Made by a program: the position numbers and the translations under genes. DNA of 64,000 bases from the NCBI GenBank assembly GCA_022432975.1, contig CM039512.1:39185936-39249935 (forward strand), read 5' to 3'. This DNA is from Begonia masoniana (taxonomy: Eukaryota; Streptophyta; Magnoliopsida; Cucurbitales; Begoniaceae). The stretch's first letter is position 1, and each line of letters begins with the position of its first letter. Shown one piece after another: positions 11,798-24,626 of the stretch. The notes beneath the pieces were generated by a model that ran no database searches, had not been told where the DNA came from, and worked only from the letters and a program-made list of their open reading frames with translations.

Positions 11798-13873
11798 ACT
11801 GTACGTATCAAGCAAATGAGGTTTACCGTTACATGACTTGTGGTTAGAACCTAAGTTATCCAATTCAGCTTCAAGGTTTTAACCAGAATTGATAAGAACG
11901 ACCTGCATTGAGGACCTAATAACCTTTATGGACGCATAATTCACACTTAGTAATGCGTTTGAAAAAGTATAAGAAACTTCACTTCAATCGATTTGATCTA
12001 AAAGAACTAAATGTATCAAGCAAATGAGTTTCACTGTTTCATGAATTGTGGCAAGAACCTAAGTTATCAATTTCACCTTCAAGGTTTTAACTGGCAGCGA
12101 TGAGAATGATGTGTATTGAGGACCCAATAATCCTCATGGACGTGTAATTAAGACTTAGCAATGCGTTTGAACAAGTATAAGAAACTTCACTTTAATCGAT
12201 TTGTTCCAAAAGAACTTAACGTATCAAGCAAATGAGGTTCACTATTACATGATTTGTTATTAGAACCTCAGTTATCCAATTCACCTTCAAGGTTTTAACT
12301 TGAAGTGATGAGAACGACGTGTATTGAGTACCCAATAACCTTCATGGACGCGTAATTAAGACTTAGTAATGCTTTTGAAAAAGTATAAAAAACTTCACTT
12401 CAATCGATTTGTTCCAAAAGAACTGTACGTATCAAGCAAATGAGGTTCACTGTTACATCACTTGTGGTTAGAACCTAAGTTATCCAGTTAACCTTCAATG
12501 TTTTAACTTGAAGTGATGAGAACGACGTGTATTGAGGGCCAAATAACCTTCATGGATGTGTAATTAAGACTTAGTAATGCTTTTGAAGAAGTATAAAAAA
12601 CTTCACTTCAATCGATTTATTCCAAAAGAACTGAAAGTATCAAGCAAATGAGGTTCACTGTTACATAATTTGTCGTCAGAACCTAAGTTATCCATTTCAC
12701 CTTCAAGATTTTAACTTAAAATGATGAGAACGACGTGTATTAAGGACCCAATACCTTCATGGACACGTAATTAAGATTAGTAATGCTTTTGAAGAAGTAA
12801 AAAAAACTTCACTTCAATCGATTTGTTCCAAAAGAACTATACGTATCAAGCAAATGAGGTTCACTGTTACATGACTTGTGGTTAGAACCTAAGTTATCCA
12901 ATTCAGCTTTATGGTTTTAACCTGAATTGATGGGAACGACCTGTATTGAGGACCTAATAACCTTTATGGACTCATAATTAAGACATAGTAATGCGTTTGA
13001 AAAAGTATAAGAAACTTCACTTCAATCGATTTGTTCCAAAAGAACTTAATGTATCAAGCAAATGAGTTTCACGGTTTCATGACTTGTGGTAAGAACCTAA
13101 GTTATCAATTTCACCTTCAAGGTTTTAACTGGCAGTGATGAGAATGATGTGTATTCAGGACCCCATAATCCTCATGGACGCGTAATTAAGACTTAGTAAT
13201 GCGTTTGAAGAAGTATAAGAAACTTCACTTCAATCGATTTGTTCCAATAGAAATGAACGTATCAAGCAAATGAGTTTCACTGTTACATAATTTATCGTTA
13301 GAACCTAAGTTATCCATTTAACCTTCAAGGTTTTAACTTAAAGTGATGAGAACGACGTGTATTGAGGACCCAATACCTTCATGGACACGTAATTAAGACT
13401 TAGTAAAACTTTTGAAGCTGTATAAAAAACTTCATTTTAATCGATTTTTTCCAGAAGAACTGTACGTATCAAGTAAATGAGGTTCACTATTACATGACTT
13501 GTGGTTAGAACCTAATTTATCTAATTCATCTTCAAGGTTTTATCTTGAAGTGATGAGAACGACGTGAATTGAGGACCCAATAACCCTCACGGACGCGTAA
13601 TTGAGACTTAGTAATGCGTTTGAAGAAGTATAAGAAACTTCACCTAAATCGATTTGTTCCAAAAGAACTGAACGTATCAAGCAAATGAGCTTCACTGTTA
13701 CATGATTTGTGGTTAGAACCTAAGTTATCCATTTCACCTTCAAGGTTTTAAATTAAAGCGATGAGAACGATATGTATTGAGTACCCAATAACCTTCATGG
13801 ACGCGTAATTAAGTCTTAGTAATGCTTTTGAAGAAGTATAAGAAACTTCACTTCAATCGATTTATTCCAAAAG
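11798..13873 (+). repeat. 208-bp satellite array B, right part, forward
   Basis: About ten monomers, interrupted by E2 at 13873 within CCAAAAG. They share variant monomers with the left part at five-monomer spacing. No coding potential seen. Confidence 0.94.
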
Positions 13874-16343
13874 TGTAGCGACCCTTAAACTATTCCCAAT
13901 TTTTACTATACAAATTTAAATTTTTATAGCCCTAAATGAGCTTAATAACGTTGATTTATTAAATCGAGGTTTAGAGTATTGAAAACTATTTTTAAAACCA
14001 TTTAAATAAAAGCTAAAAGAATTTATAAAACAATTAAAACCAACAAAGGCATCGGCCACAACACAAGGGGCAAAAGAGACAATTGTCTCACAAATGCATG
14101 AGGCGATCGATCGGCTTTATAACAAAATACAGGGGCGATCAATCGTACCAATGCCAGGCGATCGATTGCATGCATAAAAAACTGGAGCGGCGATCATTCG
14201 CCTCTCATCCCGGCGATTGATCGCCTCAGATCAATCGCCAGCCGATCGATCGCCCCTTTTGGGCGATCGATCAGCACACTCTCTGGAAAATCCAGAGAGT
14301 GGCGATCACAGATGGCGATCGATCGCCCTTCCCTGCAATAGATTGCCAAGTCCTCTAGAATCTGAATTCCAGAGAACCTGCACCCCTCTTTTCTTTCTTT
14401 CTTACTTCCCCTGCATGTAACATACAATACACTCATTTATCATTTCATCAACCACTAAATAAACAACCCAAAACATATCTTTGAACGTATTTAAAAACAT
14501 AGTAAAATTTCGTAAAAACGAACTGCATGGATACGTTAAAAAAACCAAACAATTCACTGTTTTAAATCACCAAGCAGTTCCAGTAAGTTTCCAATAAAAG
14601 ACTTTCCCAAAAGCGGTTTATAAAATAGGTTTCCAAAACGTCAAAACATAAACTTATCTACTAACCAGATTCCAAACTTCCTAATATGTTCAACTATACA
14701 ATATGTTCTACTATCACGTTCCCAAAATACTTACAAACATCCCCACAGGTCAAAAAGTGCACCGACTGCACCAGCACACTCCTACGGGCCGTCGTTCATC
14801 AACTGATAATTCTTCGGGTGAAGGGATCTCGTCTTCACCTGTATCAAGATCACCTACACTATAAAGACAACTATGAGCTAAAGGCTCAGCAAGTTTCGTA
14901 AATGCAGATACATGCTGTGCATATGAGGTTTGGAAATCATGCAACATTTTCTTATCATTATGTCGCAGGCAGAATGTCATCGAGATCTCAGCCCGCTATG
15001 TGGAGAGGGCACATCCGACGGTCGGACAACCCTTTCCACGTAGCGGAGGGGGGTACACACTCACATCCGTAAACAGTCGTGTCTGAGCCCCACCTCGTAT
15101 GACCAGATAACAGATTATGTAGATTCATTTCGTTTTACGCGATGTCGTATTGTGACAAGCCCCTCTCAGCCTCCACAATAGATCGATAGCCCCCTTTCGA
15201 GCCACATCTCTTTCATGAAAATGTAGTACGGATATTCATTTTCTATGCTTATTTAAAAACCATGATGCATGAACAATTACGTGTCTAAAGTAAACATACA
15301 TCATACATACCATTGAGACAATAAAGCATATCCTACAAAAGAACCACAAGAACTTACCTCACGTCCATTGCAATTCTAGCTCCATCCACGAGCGTCGTTC
15401 ACCTATGGCAATTCACAACATTTGTCGTTAAAACGAGTTTAAACCGTTAAACGTCTAAATTAATAAAACTCTTAACTAAAGAAATTTCCTAAAATTCTAA
15501 TTTAGCTTATTGAGGCATTTTTTTATCGAGCAATCCACGCTCGACACCTCAACACCCTCATTAACTGAGTTTTCCAAAATTACGAAAATTCATCAAACCC
15601 TAACCTTCCACAACGAATCAATCAAACTTCGTCAAATACGCCCAATACGTCCATTATATTCATAAATACAGTAAACCTATCGATTTAAAACCCTAAATCC
15701 ACATTTTAACAAAACCCTAAACGAAACTCTAATCGTTAATGACCCAAAATTATGAATAAACTTTCCAAAAGCGTAGAACCTTACCTAGAATGTCGTTTGA
15801 GGAAGAAATCGTGAAGAAAACGAGTCGCCAGAGGACGAACCGTTGTCAGAAGGGAGAAACGCCGAGAGAAGAAAGCGCCAGAAGGAAAAACATAGAGGAA
15901 TTTCATGTGAAGTGCTGGAGAAGAAGAGAAAATGTGATTTTTATTAAAATTTCACTTGGCAAATTACCATTTTACCCTTCATTTGATTTTCTATTTGTTT
16001 TGTCCTTTGTTTCATTAATTAACCCTTCAATACGGTTTCTCTAAATTTATTTATTTCGCCAATAATTCCAACTTATTACTAGGGTTCTATTAAAACTGTT
16101 CGTACACAAAACGGACCTCGTTTACTATTTTTACCAAAATATCCTTTATATTACGCGAAACATAAAATCTTCGTAATTTGCGTTACGAGTCCAAAAATTC
16201 TCATATTTTCCTTAAAATCCATACTAATCGTTAGGATTCTAAAACGCTTTTTGTTCGCGAAATGGACTTAACTTGACATATTTACAAAAAATGTCATTAT
16301 ACATATATAACTACAAAAATCCCGTAAAGAACCGGGTGTTACA
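13874..16343 (-). repeat. E2 3' LTR
   Basis: Minus-strand start TGTAACACCCGGTTC at 16343, end GGGTCGCTACA at 13874. Contains the GCGATCGATCGC cassette at about 14104-14345, the hairpin CTCTCTGG/CCAGAGAG at about 14278-14300, the small frame at 14750-14866, the mini-exon-like block near 15350-15410, and a purine-rich antisense stretch (15790-15900) that mirrors the pyrimidine-rich leader. Confidence 0.93.
14750..14866 (-). other. Conserved small LTR frame, E2 3' LTR copy
   Basis: Reads LYSVGDLDTGEDEIPSPEE and then stays open for about 19 more codons because the usual stop became a Leu codon. It matches the 20-codon version. Confidence 0.4.
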
Positions 16344-16356
16344 TTCCATCCACCTT
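16344..16356 (-). other. E2 polypurine tract
   Basis: AAGGTGGATGGAA on the minus strand, abutting the 3' LTR. Confidence 0.78.
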
Positions 16357-16383
16357 ATTTAAAATTTTGTCATCAAAATTTGA

Positions 16384-17799
16384 TCATACAAACAACTCAG
16401 GACACTTAGACATCATAATCTGCTGTCGCTCCCAAGTAGCTTCCTCCACGTCGTGGTTCCGCCATATGACTTTGACTAGTGGAATCTCTTTGTTTCGCAA
16501 TACCTTGATGGAAGACTCCAAAATACGTACCTGCTTCTCCACATAAGTCAAGATAGGCTGTACCTCGATCTCTCTGGCCTCCACGATATACGATGGATCG
16601 CGCAAACACTTTCGAAGCATAGACACATGAAATACATTATGGATACCTTCCATTGAAACCGGAAGCTGCAGTCGATACGCCATCTTCTCGATCTTCTTCA
16701 AAATAGGGAAGGGCCCCACATAACGAGGGCTTAGCTTGCCCTTTCTTCCGAATCGCATAACTCCCTTGAACGGAGAAATCTTAAAATAAACCTCATCACC
16801 CTCTTCGAATTCCAGTTCCCTCCGTCTCATGTCTGCATAGATCTTCTGTCGACTCTGAGCTATCCTGTCTGATAACGACAATCTTCTCTACCGTTTGTTG
16901 TAGAATCTCGGGACCAACAATACTAGCTTCACCAACCTCGTCCCAATATAACGAAGATCTACACTTTCGACCATACAATGCCTCGTACGGAGCCATACTG
17001 ATGGTAGCTTGGAAGCTATTGTTGTAAGAGAACTCGATCAGTGGCAAATATCTTCTCCACGATTCCTGAAATTCCAACACACAAGCTCTGAGCATATCCT
17101 TAAGAATCTAATTCGTTCTCTCTGTCTGACCATCAGTCTGAGGATGAGATGTTGTGCTGAAATTTAGCTGAGTTCCCAGAGCTTTGTGCAGACTCTTCCA
17201 AATCTTCGACGTAAATCTCAGATCTCGGCATGAGACAATCGAAACTGGTACTCCATGCAGTCTAACAATCTCCTGCACATAAAGCTCGGCGAGCTGATCC
17301 ATAGAAGATGTCATCTTCACAGATAAGAAATGAGCCGACCATGTCAATCGGTCCACAATCACCCAGATTCCATCATGTCCTTTCGTCGTCCTCGGGAGTC
17401 CCACAATAAAATCCATGGAGATCTGCTCGCATTTCCACTCTGGAATCGGCAGTGGCTGTAATGTTCTGGCCAACCTCTGGTGTTCTGCCTTTACCTGTTG
17501 ACAAACTAAACAGGTTTCTACGTACTTGGCGACCTCTCTCTTCATGTTCGGCCAATAGAAGTGTTGCTTTAAACTCTGTGCATCTTGGTACTTCCCGGGT
17601 GCACAGAGTAAGCTGAAGAATGTGCTTCGGCCAAAATCTCTTTCTTCAATTCTTCGTTGTTAGGCACGTACCATCTATGCCTAAACTTCAGAATACCATC
17701 ATCTGACAAGTTAAAATCAGACAAGTCTCCAAGTGTCATGCTCAATCGAAGCACTTCACACTCTATATCTTTCTGCTGAGCTTCACGTATCTTATCCAA
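16384..17799 (-). pseudogene. E2 integrase and chromodomain remnant
   Basis: Covers the integrase zinc domain (ETCLVCQQ intact), the catalytic core (MDFIVGLP, later QTDGQTERTN with its Glu kept), the GPF motif and a chromodomain (VKVIWRNHDVEEATWER) ending at 16384. It is cut into five open pieces: a frameshift near 17560, a TAG where related copies have CAG near 17107, and a further shift near 16860-16880. Near 17219-17235 the second catalytic region reads SCRDLRF where E1 and E4 have SDRDPRF, so one catalytic Asp is replaced by Cys. No integrase activity is expected. Confidence 0.9.
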
Positions 17800-17853
17800 A
17801 ATAGTCGGCTAAAGAGAAATGTTGGTGAGCATGCTGGACAACTCTGCCACAAT

Positions 17854-19850
17854 CTATACATCAAACTTCTCAATCTCAGATCTCAACGTAACCGACATCG
17901 CTGCAAGTGAAGGATGACTCGCAACAGGCATTCGACTTAAAGCATTAGTGACCTTGTTCGCCTTTCCCGGGTGGTACTTAATCTCAAACTCATAGTCTTT
18001 GACAAACTCTAGCCACCTTCTCTGCTGCATATTCAGTTCCTTCTCCATAAACAAATACTTCAAGCTCTTGTGGTCTGAAAATATCTCGCACTGCTGCCCA
18101 TATAAATAATGTCTCCAAACCTTCAGTGTGAAGACCACGGCTGCTAACTCCAGGTCATGCGTAGGATAGTTCTGTTCATACGGCTTCAACTGCCGAGAAG
18201 CATAGGCAATAACTCTACCCTCCTGCATCATTACACAACCAAGTCCAACTCCAGACACATCACAGTAAATACTTAATTTATTACCTTCAACAGGCAACGT
18301 TAGAACTGGAGCTGTGGTCAGCTTCTGCTTCAATTCCATAAAACTCCCGTCACAAGCAGCCGACCATATAAACTTCTCATTCTTCCGAGTCAAGTGTGAG
18401 AGAGGAACTGCAATCTTCGAAAATACCTCTATGAACTTCCGAGAATAGCCAACCAACCTGAGAAATCCACGTACATCACGCACGTTCTTAGGCTGTGGCC
18501 AATCCCTGACCACCTGTATTTTACTCGGATCCACATAAACTCCTTCCTGTGATATGATATGGCAAAGAAAACCTACCTTGTCCAGCTAGAACTCACACTT
18601 AGAAAACTTTGGATATAGACGGTGTTGACTCAGAGTTCTCAAAACAATCCTCAGATGCTCCTCCTGTTCATCCTTCATTTTAGAGTAGATCAAAATGTCG
18701 TCGTCCAAATACTCCTTGAAAACACGGTTCATCAAGTCCATAAACGCTGCAGGGGCATTGGTAAGTCCCAAAGACATAACAAGAAACCTGGAATGCCCGT
18801 ACCTCGTTCGGAACGCAGTTTTTTGAATGTCTTCTCTCTGGACCTTCAACTGGTAATAACCCGAGCGTAGGTCAATCCTGGAAAATACTCGGGCACCCTA
18901 CAGTTGATCAAATAAATCATCTAGCTTGGGCAGTGGATACTTATTCTTCACTGTAAGCTTATTCAGCTCTCTGTAATCCACACACATCCTGAGAGTCCCG
19001 TCCTTCTTCTTGACGAACAAAACGGGCGCACCCCAGGGAGAAAAACTGGGTCGGATGAAACCCTTTTCCAGCAACTCCTCAAGCTGGATTTTCAATTCTC
19101 TCAATTCAGCAGGCGCCAATCTGTATGGATTCTTAGAAACTGGCGCGGAGCTCGGATACACATCAATGGTAAATTCGATCTCCCTGTCTGGCGGTAATCC
19201 GGGAAGATCATTAAGGAAGATCTCAGAGAGTTCTCTGACTATAGGAAGGTCACTCAGCTTTACTCCACTGAGCAACTGAGTATCAACTACTGTGGCCAGA
19301 TAAATCAAGCATTCACCTCTAAACTGCTCGTTGACCTTCATGGAATAGGAAGTAGGCGATCCACTCAACCTATTCATCGCCTGATAAGAAAACTCGGCTT
19401 TACCCGGGAGCCGAAAAGTCACAATCCTGGATCGACAATCGTTGGTGGAGAAATGCTGTGGCAGCCAGTCCATCCCTAAGATAAGATCGTACCGCTCTAT
19501 GCTCATAACTATCAGACAAGCATAAAGGGTATTATTCCCCACTGAGACTACATTGCCCTGAAAAATACGATTTGACTGCATATGCTCTCCCGAAGGCAGC
19601 ATCACTCTATACTCGAACTTTGCTAACTCAGACTCTAATCCCAACCTAGTCTCATGCAAGCAGTTGAAATAAAGGAGTGCGTAGCTCCCGTATCCAGCAA
19701 AGAAAGTACATCTATGCCCATAATCAATATAGTACTTGATATCACAGACGGCTGAGCCTCGTTGTCGACGTCACTAGGTTCAATAAAAGCAAAGATTCTG
19801 GGCATGACTCTCCTCTGATCTCCGCTCAACTGATCTCGGCCTGGCTTTGG
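17854..19850 (-). pseudogene. E2 protease-RT-RNase H remnant
   Basis: Protease motif DTGATHSF lies at about 19694-19671, then a frameshift, and the frame resumes at 19659 (LILGMDWL). RT motifs follow ([20 protein letters not shown]), with a TAG in DQL*GAR near 18899. At the RT active site the strand before the Asp pair is gone: the copy reads [11 protein letters not shown], where E4 keeps about seven residues more, an in-frame loss of about 21 bp at about 18703. RNase H (17854-18534) keeps LELAAV and FSDHKSL, but the last catalytic region reads VTNALSR where E3 and E4 have VADALSR, so Asp became Asn. Every enzyme here is damaged. Confidence 0.9.
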
Positions 19851-20808
19851 GCAATCTTTAACAAAATGGCCGACTTCACCACATCTATAACATTTATTAG
19901 TGCCCACCCGACACTCTCCACTATGCTCCTCTGACACTTAGGGCACCACAGTATCAGAGGTATCCCTTGTACCTGTTTCCCTTTGCTCGATCATTACCTC
20001 TTTCAGAAGGCCTCTTTACGCCCCTTTGTCGTTGTTGGGGTTGTTGTACTCTAGGTTTCTAACCACGGTTCCGTGACTGAAGATGGATCTCATGGAAGAA
20101 GCCCTTAGCTGGCTCCCTCGGCTTGACACAAGTCGCCCTGGAAGCCTCGAAGTCCAAGGCTCTTGCTGCAATGTCTAAATAGGGCACATCCATAATCCCT
20201 GATACTATAACATGCATCCGAATCTTTGGATTCAGTCCATTCATAAATTGGTGCACTTTGTCTTCATTGTCGCTAACAAGACGCGGTGCAAACCGTGACA
20301 AAGCCTCAAACTTCCTTATATAATCCGCAACCGAACTTGTTTATTTCAGCTGGGTAAATTCTTTCCTCTTGGCCACCCTCATAGTGCAGCTGAAGTACTT
20401 ATCAAAAAATACGGTCTTGAACTGCTCCCAAGCCATAATCGTCACATCTGTTGTTGCTTTAATAGAGTCCCACCAAAAACAGTCATCTATTGCCAAATGG
20501 AAAGTGACGTAGGCAACCTTACTCCCATTCTCTATCTCTGCGTACCCTAGCATATCTTCCATAGTCCAGATCCACTCTTCGGCTAAAGTGGGATCCGACG
20601 ATTGTCCGTTGAATATTGGGGGTGGTAATTTCTGAAACCTTTCCTTGCCAAGTTGGTTTGGAACAATCACCTCTCGGGCCTCACAATCCTCACGGTTTAC
20701 TAAACGTTCGATTTGTTGTGCTTGCCTATCCATATGCTGGGCCTGATGGTCCAGCAAATCCGTAAGCCGGTCAAAAGCCTCCTCTCTAGGATCTTTTCCT
20801 CGAACCAT
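19851..20808 (-). pseudogene. E2 gag remnant with CCHC zinc knuckle
   Basis: Starts with an ATG at 20808 (MVRGKDPREEAFDRL), followed by a Gln-rich stretch and the conserved capsid core (FQKLPPPIFNGQ, WEQFKTVFFDKYF). An in-frame TAA stands at 20338-20340. A second piece (20059-20301) and a Gln/Arg-rich linker lead to an intact CCHC knuckle, CYRCGEVGHFVKDC, at 19851-19892. Gag forms the particle in which the RNA is copied. The start is supported by the same MVRG/MVRQ opening in E3 and E6. Confidence 0.88.
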
Positions 20809-20956
20809 TTTTATATACTACGCCTACAAAAGTTAAAACATATAATCTAAGAAATCGAAATCAAATAAAGCATTAAACATACTTACAGTTGATGAAGGAT
20901 GTCCGCGTAGTGGATGTGCAGTCGTGCAGTCTACAGAACCATTTTTAAAATCCAGG

Positions 20957-20969
20957 GGCTCTGATACCA
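20957..20969 (-). other. E2 primer binding site (initiator tRNA-Met)
   Basis: TGGTATCAGAGCC on the minus strand, four bases after the 5' LTR. It is complementary to the 3' end of plant initiator tRNA-Met. Confidence 0.88.
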
Positions 20970-20973
20970 TAAC

Positions 20974-23452
20974 TGTAGCGACCCTTAATTTATTCTCAAT
21001 TTTTACTGTACAAATTTAAATTTTTATAACCCTAAATGAGCTTACTAACATTGATTTATTAAGTCGAGGTTTAGAGTGTTCAAAACTATTTTTAAAACCA
21101 TTTTAATAAAAGCTAAAAGAATTTATAAAAAAATTAAAACCAACAAAGGCATCGGTCACAACACAAGGGGCAAAAGGGACAATTGTCCCACAAATGCATG
21201 AGGCGATCGATCGGCTTTATAACAAAATATAGGGGCGATCGATCGCCCCTATACCAGGTGATCGATCGCCTGCATAAAAAATTGGAGGGGCAATTGTTCG
21301 CCCCTCACTCCGGCGATTGATCGCCTCTTGAAAATCCAGAGAGTGTCGATCAAAGATGGTGATCGATTGCCCTTCCCTGCTATCGATCGCCCTTCCCTGC
21401 GATCGATCGCCAAGTCCTCTGGAATCCGAATTCCAGAGAACCTGCACCCCTCTTTTCTTTCTTTCTTACTTCCCCTGCATATAACATACATTACACTCAT
21501 TTATCATTTCATCCACCACTAAATAAATGACCCAAAACATATCTTCGAACGTATTTAAAAACATAGTAAAAATTCGTAAAACTAACTGCGTGGATACGTT
21601 TAAAAAACCAAACAATTCCCTGTTTTAAATCACCAAGCAGTTCCAGTAAGTTTCCAACAAAAAAATTTCCCAAAAAGCGGTTTATAAAATAAGTTTCCAA
21701 AACGTCAAAAATAAACTTATCAACTAAATAGATTCCAAACATCCTAATATGTTCAACTGTAGAATCTGTTCTACTATCACAACCCCAAAATACTTACAAA
21801 CATCCCCACAGGTCAAAAAGCGCACCGACTGCACCAGCACACTTCCACGGGCCGTCGTTCATCAACTGATCATTCCTCAGGTGGAGGGATCTCGTCCTCA
21901 CCTGTATCAAGATCACCTACACCATACAGACAATTATGAACTAAAGGCTCAGCAAGTTTCGTAAATGTAGATGCATGTTGTGCATATGAGGTTCAGAAAT
22001 CATGCAACATTTTCTTATCATTACGTCGCAGACAGAATGTCATCGAGATCTTAGCCCGCTATGTGGAGAGGGCACATCCGGCGGTCAGACAACCCTTTCC
22101 ACATTGCGGAGGGGGGTACACGCTCACATCCGTAAACAGCCGTGTCTGAGCCCCACCTCGCATGACCAGATAACAGATTACGTAGATTCATTTCATTTTA
22201 GGCAATGTGGTATTGTGACAAGCCCCTCTCGGCCTCCACAATTGATCGATAGCCCCCCTTAGGGCCACATCTCTTTTCATGAAAACGTAGTGCATAAATT
22301 CATTTTCTATGCTTATTTGAAAACCATGATGCATGAACAATTACGTGCTTAAAGTAAACATACATCATACATACCATCGAGACAATAAAGCATATCCTAC
22401 AAAAGAACTAATCTTAACTACCCAACCAAAATATTTAAACAAGTAATTCACCAATGATCCTCGATGCGATTTCGACGTACGGTGTAGGCCAATCGGCCAT
22501 AGTAAGTCACGAGAACTTACCTCGTGTCCGTTGCAATTCTAGCTCCGTCCAAGAGCGTCGTTCACCTAAGGCAATTCACAATATTTGTCGTTAAAATGAG
22601 TTTAAACCGTTAAATGTCTAAATTAACAAAACTCTTAACTAAAGAAATTTTTTAAAATTCTACCTCATTAACTAAGTTTTCCAAAATTATGAAAATTCAT
22701 CAAACCCTAACATTCCACAACGAATCGATCAATCTTCATCAAATACGCCCAATATGTCCATTATATTCATAAATACAGTAAACCTATCGATTTAAAACCC
22801 TAAATCTACATTTTAACAATACTCTAAACGAAACCCTAATCATTAACGACCCAAAAATTACGAATAAACTTTTCAAAAGCATAGAACCTTACCTAGAATG
22901 TCGTTTGAGGAAGAAATCGCGAAGAAAACGAGTCGGTGGAGGAAAAATCGTCGTCGGAAGAGAGAAACGCCAAGAGGAGAAATCGCCAAAAGGAAAAACA
23001 CAGAGGAATTTCGTGTGAAGTGCTGGAGAAAAAGAGGAAATGTGATTTTTATTAAAATTTCACTTGGAAAATTACCATTTTACCCTTCCTTTGATTTTCT
23101 ATTTGTTACGTTCTTTGTTTCGTTAATTAACCATTCAATCTAGTTTCTCTAAAATTTTTTATTTCGCCAATAATTCCAACTTATTACTAGGGTTCTATTA
23201 AAACTTTCCGTACACAAAACGAATCTCGTTTACTATTTTTACCAAAATATTCTTTATATTACGTGAAACATAAAATCCTCATAATTTGCATTACGACTCC
23301 AAAAATTCTCACATTTTTCTTAAAATCCATACTAATCGTTAGGATTCTAATAACGCTTTCTATTCGCAAAACGGACTTAACTTGACATATTTACAAAAAA
23401 TACCATTATACATATATAACTACAAAAATCCCGAAAAGAACCGGGTGTTACA
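20974..23452 (-). repeat. E2 5' LTR
   Basis: 2479 bp, same termini as its partner. The repeat cassette at about 21203-21415 is shorter and differently arranged from that in the 3' LTR, showing change after insertion. Contains the small frame at 21870-21929 and, near 22497-22568 on the minus strand, a CCTTAG/GTGAAC acceptor-like and ACGAG/GTAAGTTC donor-like pair. Confidence 0.93.
21870..21929 (-). other. Conserved small LTR frame, E2 5' LTR copy (20 codons)
   Basis: Reads LYGVGDLDTGEDEIPPPEE and stops with TGA. Confidence 0.45.
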
Positions 23453-24589
23453 AAAAGAACTGAATGTATCAAGCAAATGAGGTTCACTGTTACATGACTT
23501 GTGGTTAGAACTTAAGTTATCCATTTCACCATCGAGGTTTTAACTTGAAATGATGAGAACGATGTGTATAGAGGACCCAATAACCCTCATGGACGCGTAA
23601 TTAAGACTTAGTATTTTTAAAGAAGTATAAGAAACTTCACTTCAATCGATTTGTTCCAAAAGAACTGAAGTATCAAGCAAATGAGGTTCACTGTTACATG
23701 AATTGTGGTTAGAACCTGAGTTATCCATTTCACCTTCAAGGTTTTAACTTGAAGTGACGAGAACGACGTGTATTGAGGACCCAATAACCCTCATGGACGC
23801 ATAATTAAGACTTAGTAATGCGTTTGAAGAAGTATAAGAAACTTCACTTCAATCGATTTATTACAAAAGAACTGAACGTATTAAGCAAATGTAGTTCACT
23901 ATTACATGACTTGTGGTTAGAACCTAAGTTATCCATTTTACATTTAAGGTTTTAACTTGAAGTTATGAGAACGACCTGTATTGAAGACCTAAAAACTTTC
24001 ATGGATGCATAGTTAAGACTTAGTAATGCATCTGAAGAAGTATAAGAAACTTCACTTCAATTGATTTGTTCCAAAAGAACTGAACGTATCAAGCAAATGA
24101 GGTTCACTGTTACATGAATTGTGGTTAGAACCTAAGTTATCCATTTTACCTTTAAGGTTTTAACTTGAAGTAATGAGAACGATGTGTATTGAGGACCCAA
24201 TAACCCTCATGGACGAATAATTAAGACTTAGTAATGCGCTTGAAGAAGTATAAGAAACTTCATTTCATTTGATTTGTTCCAAAATAACTGAATGTATCAA
24301 GCAAATGAGGTTCACTGTTACATGACTTGTGGTTAGAACCTAAGTTATCCATTTTAGTATCAAGTTTTTAACATGAAGTGATGAGAACGACGTATATTAG
24401 GACCCAATAACCTTCATGGATGCCTAAGTAAGATTAGTAATACTTTTGAAGAAGTATAAGAAACTTTACTTTAATCGATTTGCTCCAAAAGAACTTAACG
24501 TATCAAGCAAATGAGGTTCACTATTACATGACTTGTGGTTAAAACCTAAGTTATCCATTTCACCTTTAAGGTTTTAACTTGAAGTGATG
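23453..24589 (+). repeat. 208-bp satellite array C, forward
   Basis: About five and a half monomers, resuming directly after E2 with AAAAGAACTGAATG. The forward orientation ends at the inversion point near 24590. Confidence 0.94.
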
Positions 24590-24626
24590 AAATGGATAAC
24601 TTAGGTTCTAACCACAAGTCATGTAA
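24524..24626. repeat. Palindrome at satellite inversion point
   Basis: A 37-bp arm (24524-24560) is followed by a 29-bp spacer and its reverse complement (24590-24626), with one mismatch by eye. It marks the change from head-to-tail forward to reverse monomers. The first reverse monomer is truncated: GTAACA runs straight into GGTCGTTCTCATC. Confidence 0.9.

Larger units (their letters stand above)
13874..23452 (-). mobile_element. E2: complete but defective Ty3/gypsy chromovirus
   Basis: A 9579-bp element with both LTRs, primer site, gag-pol remnants and polypurine tract, bracketed by a perfect 5-bp duplication AAAAG (13869-13873 and 23453-23457) in a satellite monomer. Transcription would run right to left. 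LTRs of 2470 and 2479 bp are similar but visibly diverged, so insertion is not recent. gag-pol is broken by many stops and frameshifts. Domain order with a C-terminal chromodomain fits the Tekay-like group (inference). Confidence 0.95.

Noticed and set aside
15790..16044. 84-codon plus-strand frame, repeated at 22898-23143
   Set aside because: It is antisense to the pyrimidine-rich leader of the E2 LTR. Two copies exist only because the LTRs are paired, so this is no evidence of constraint.
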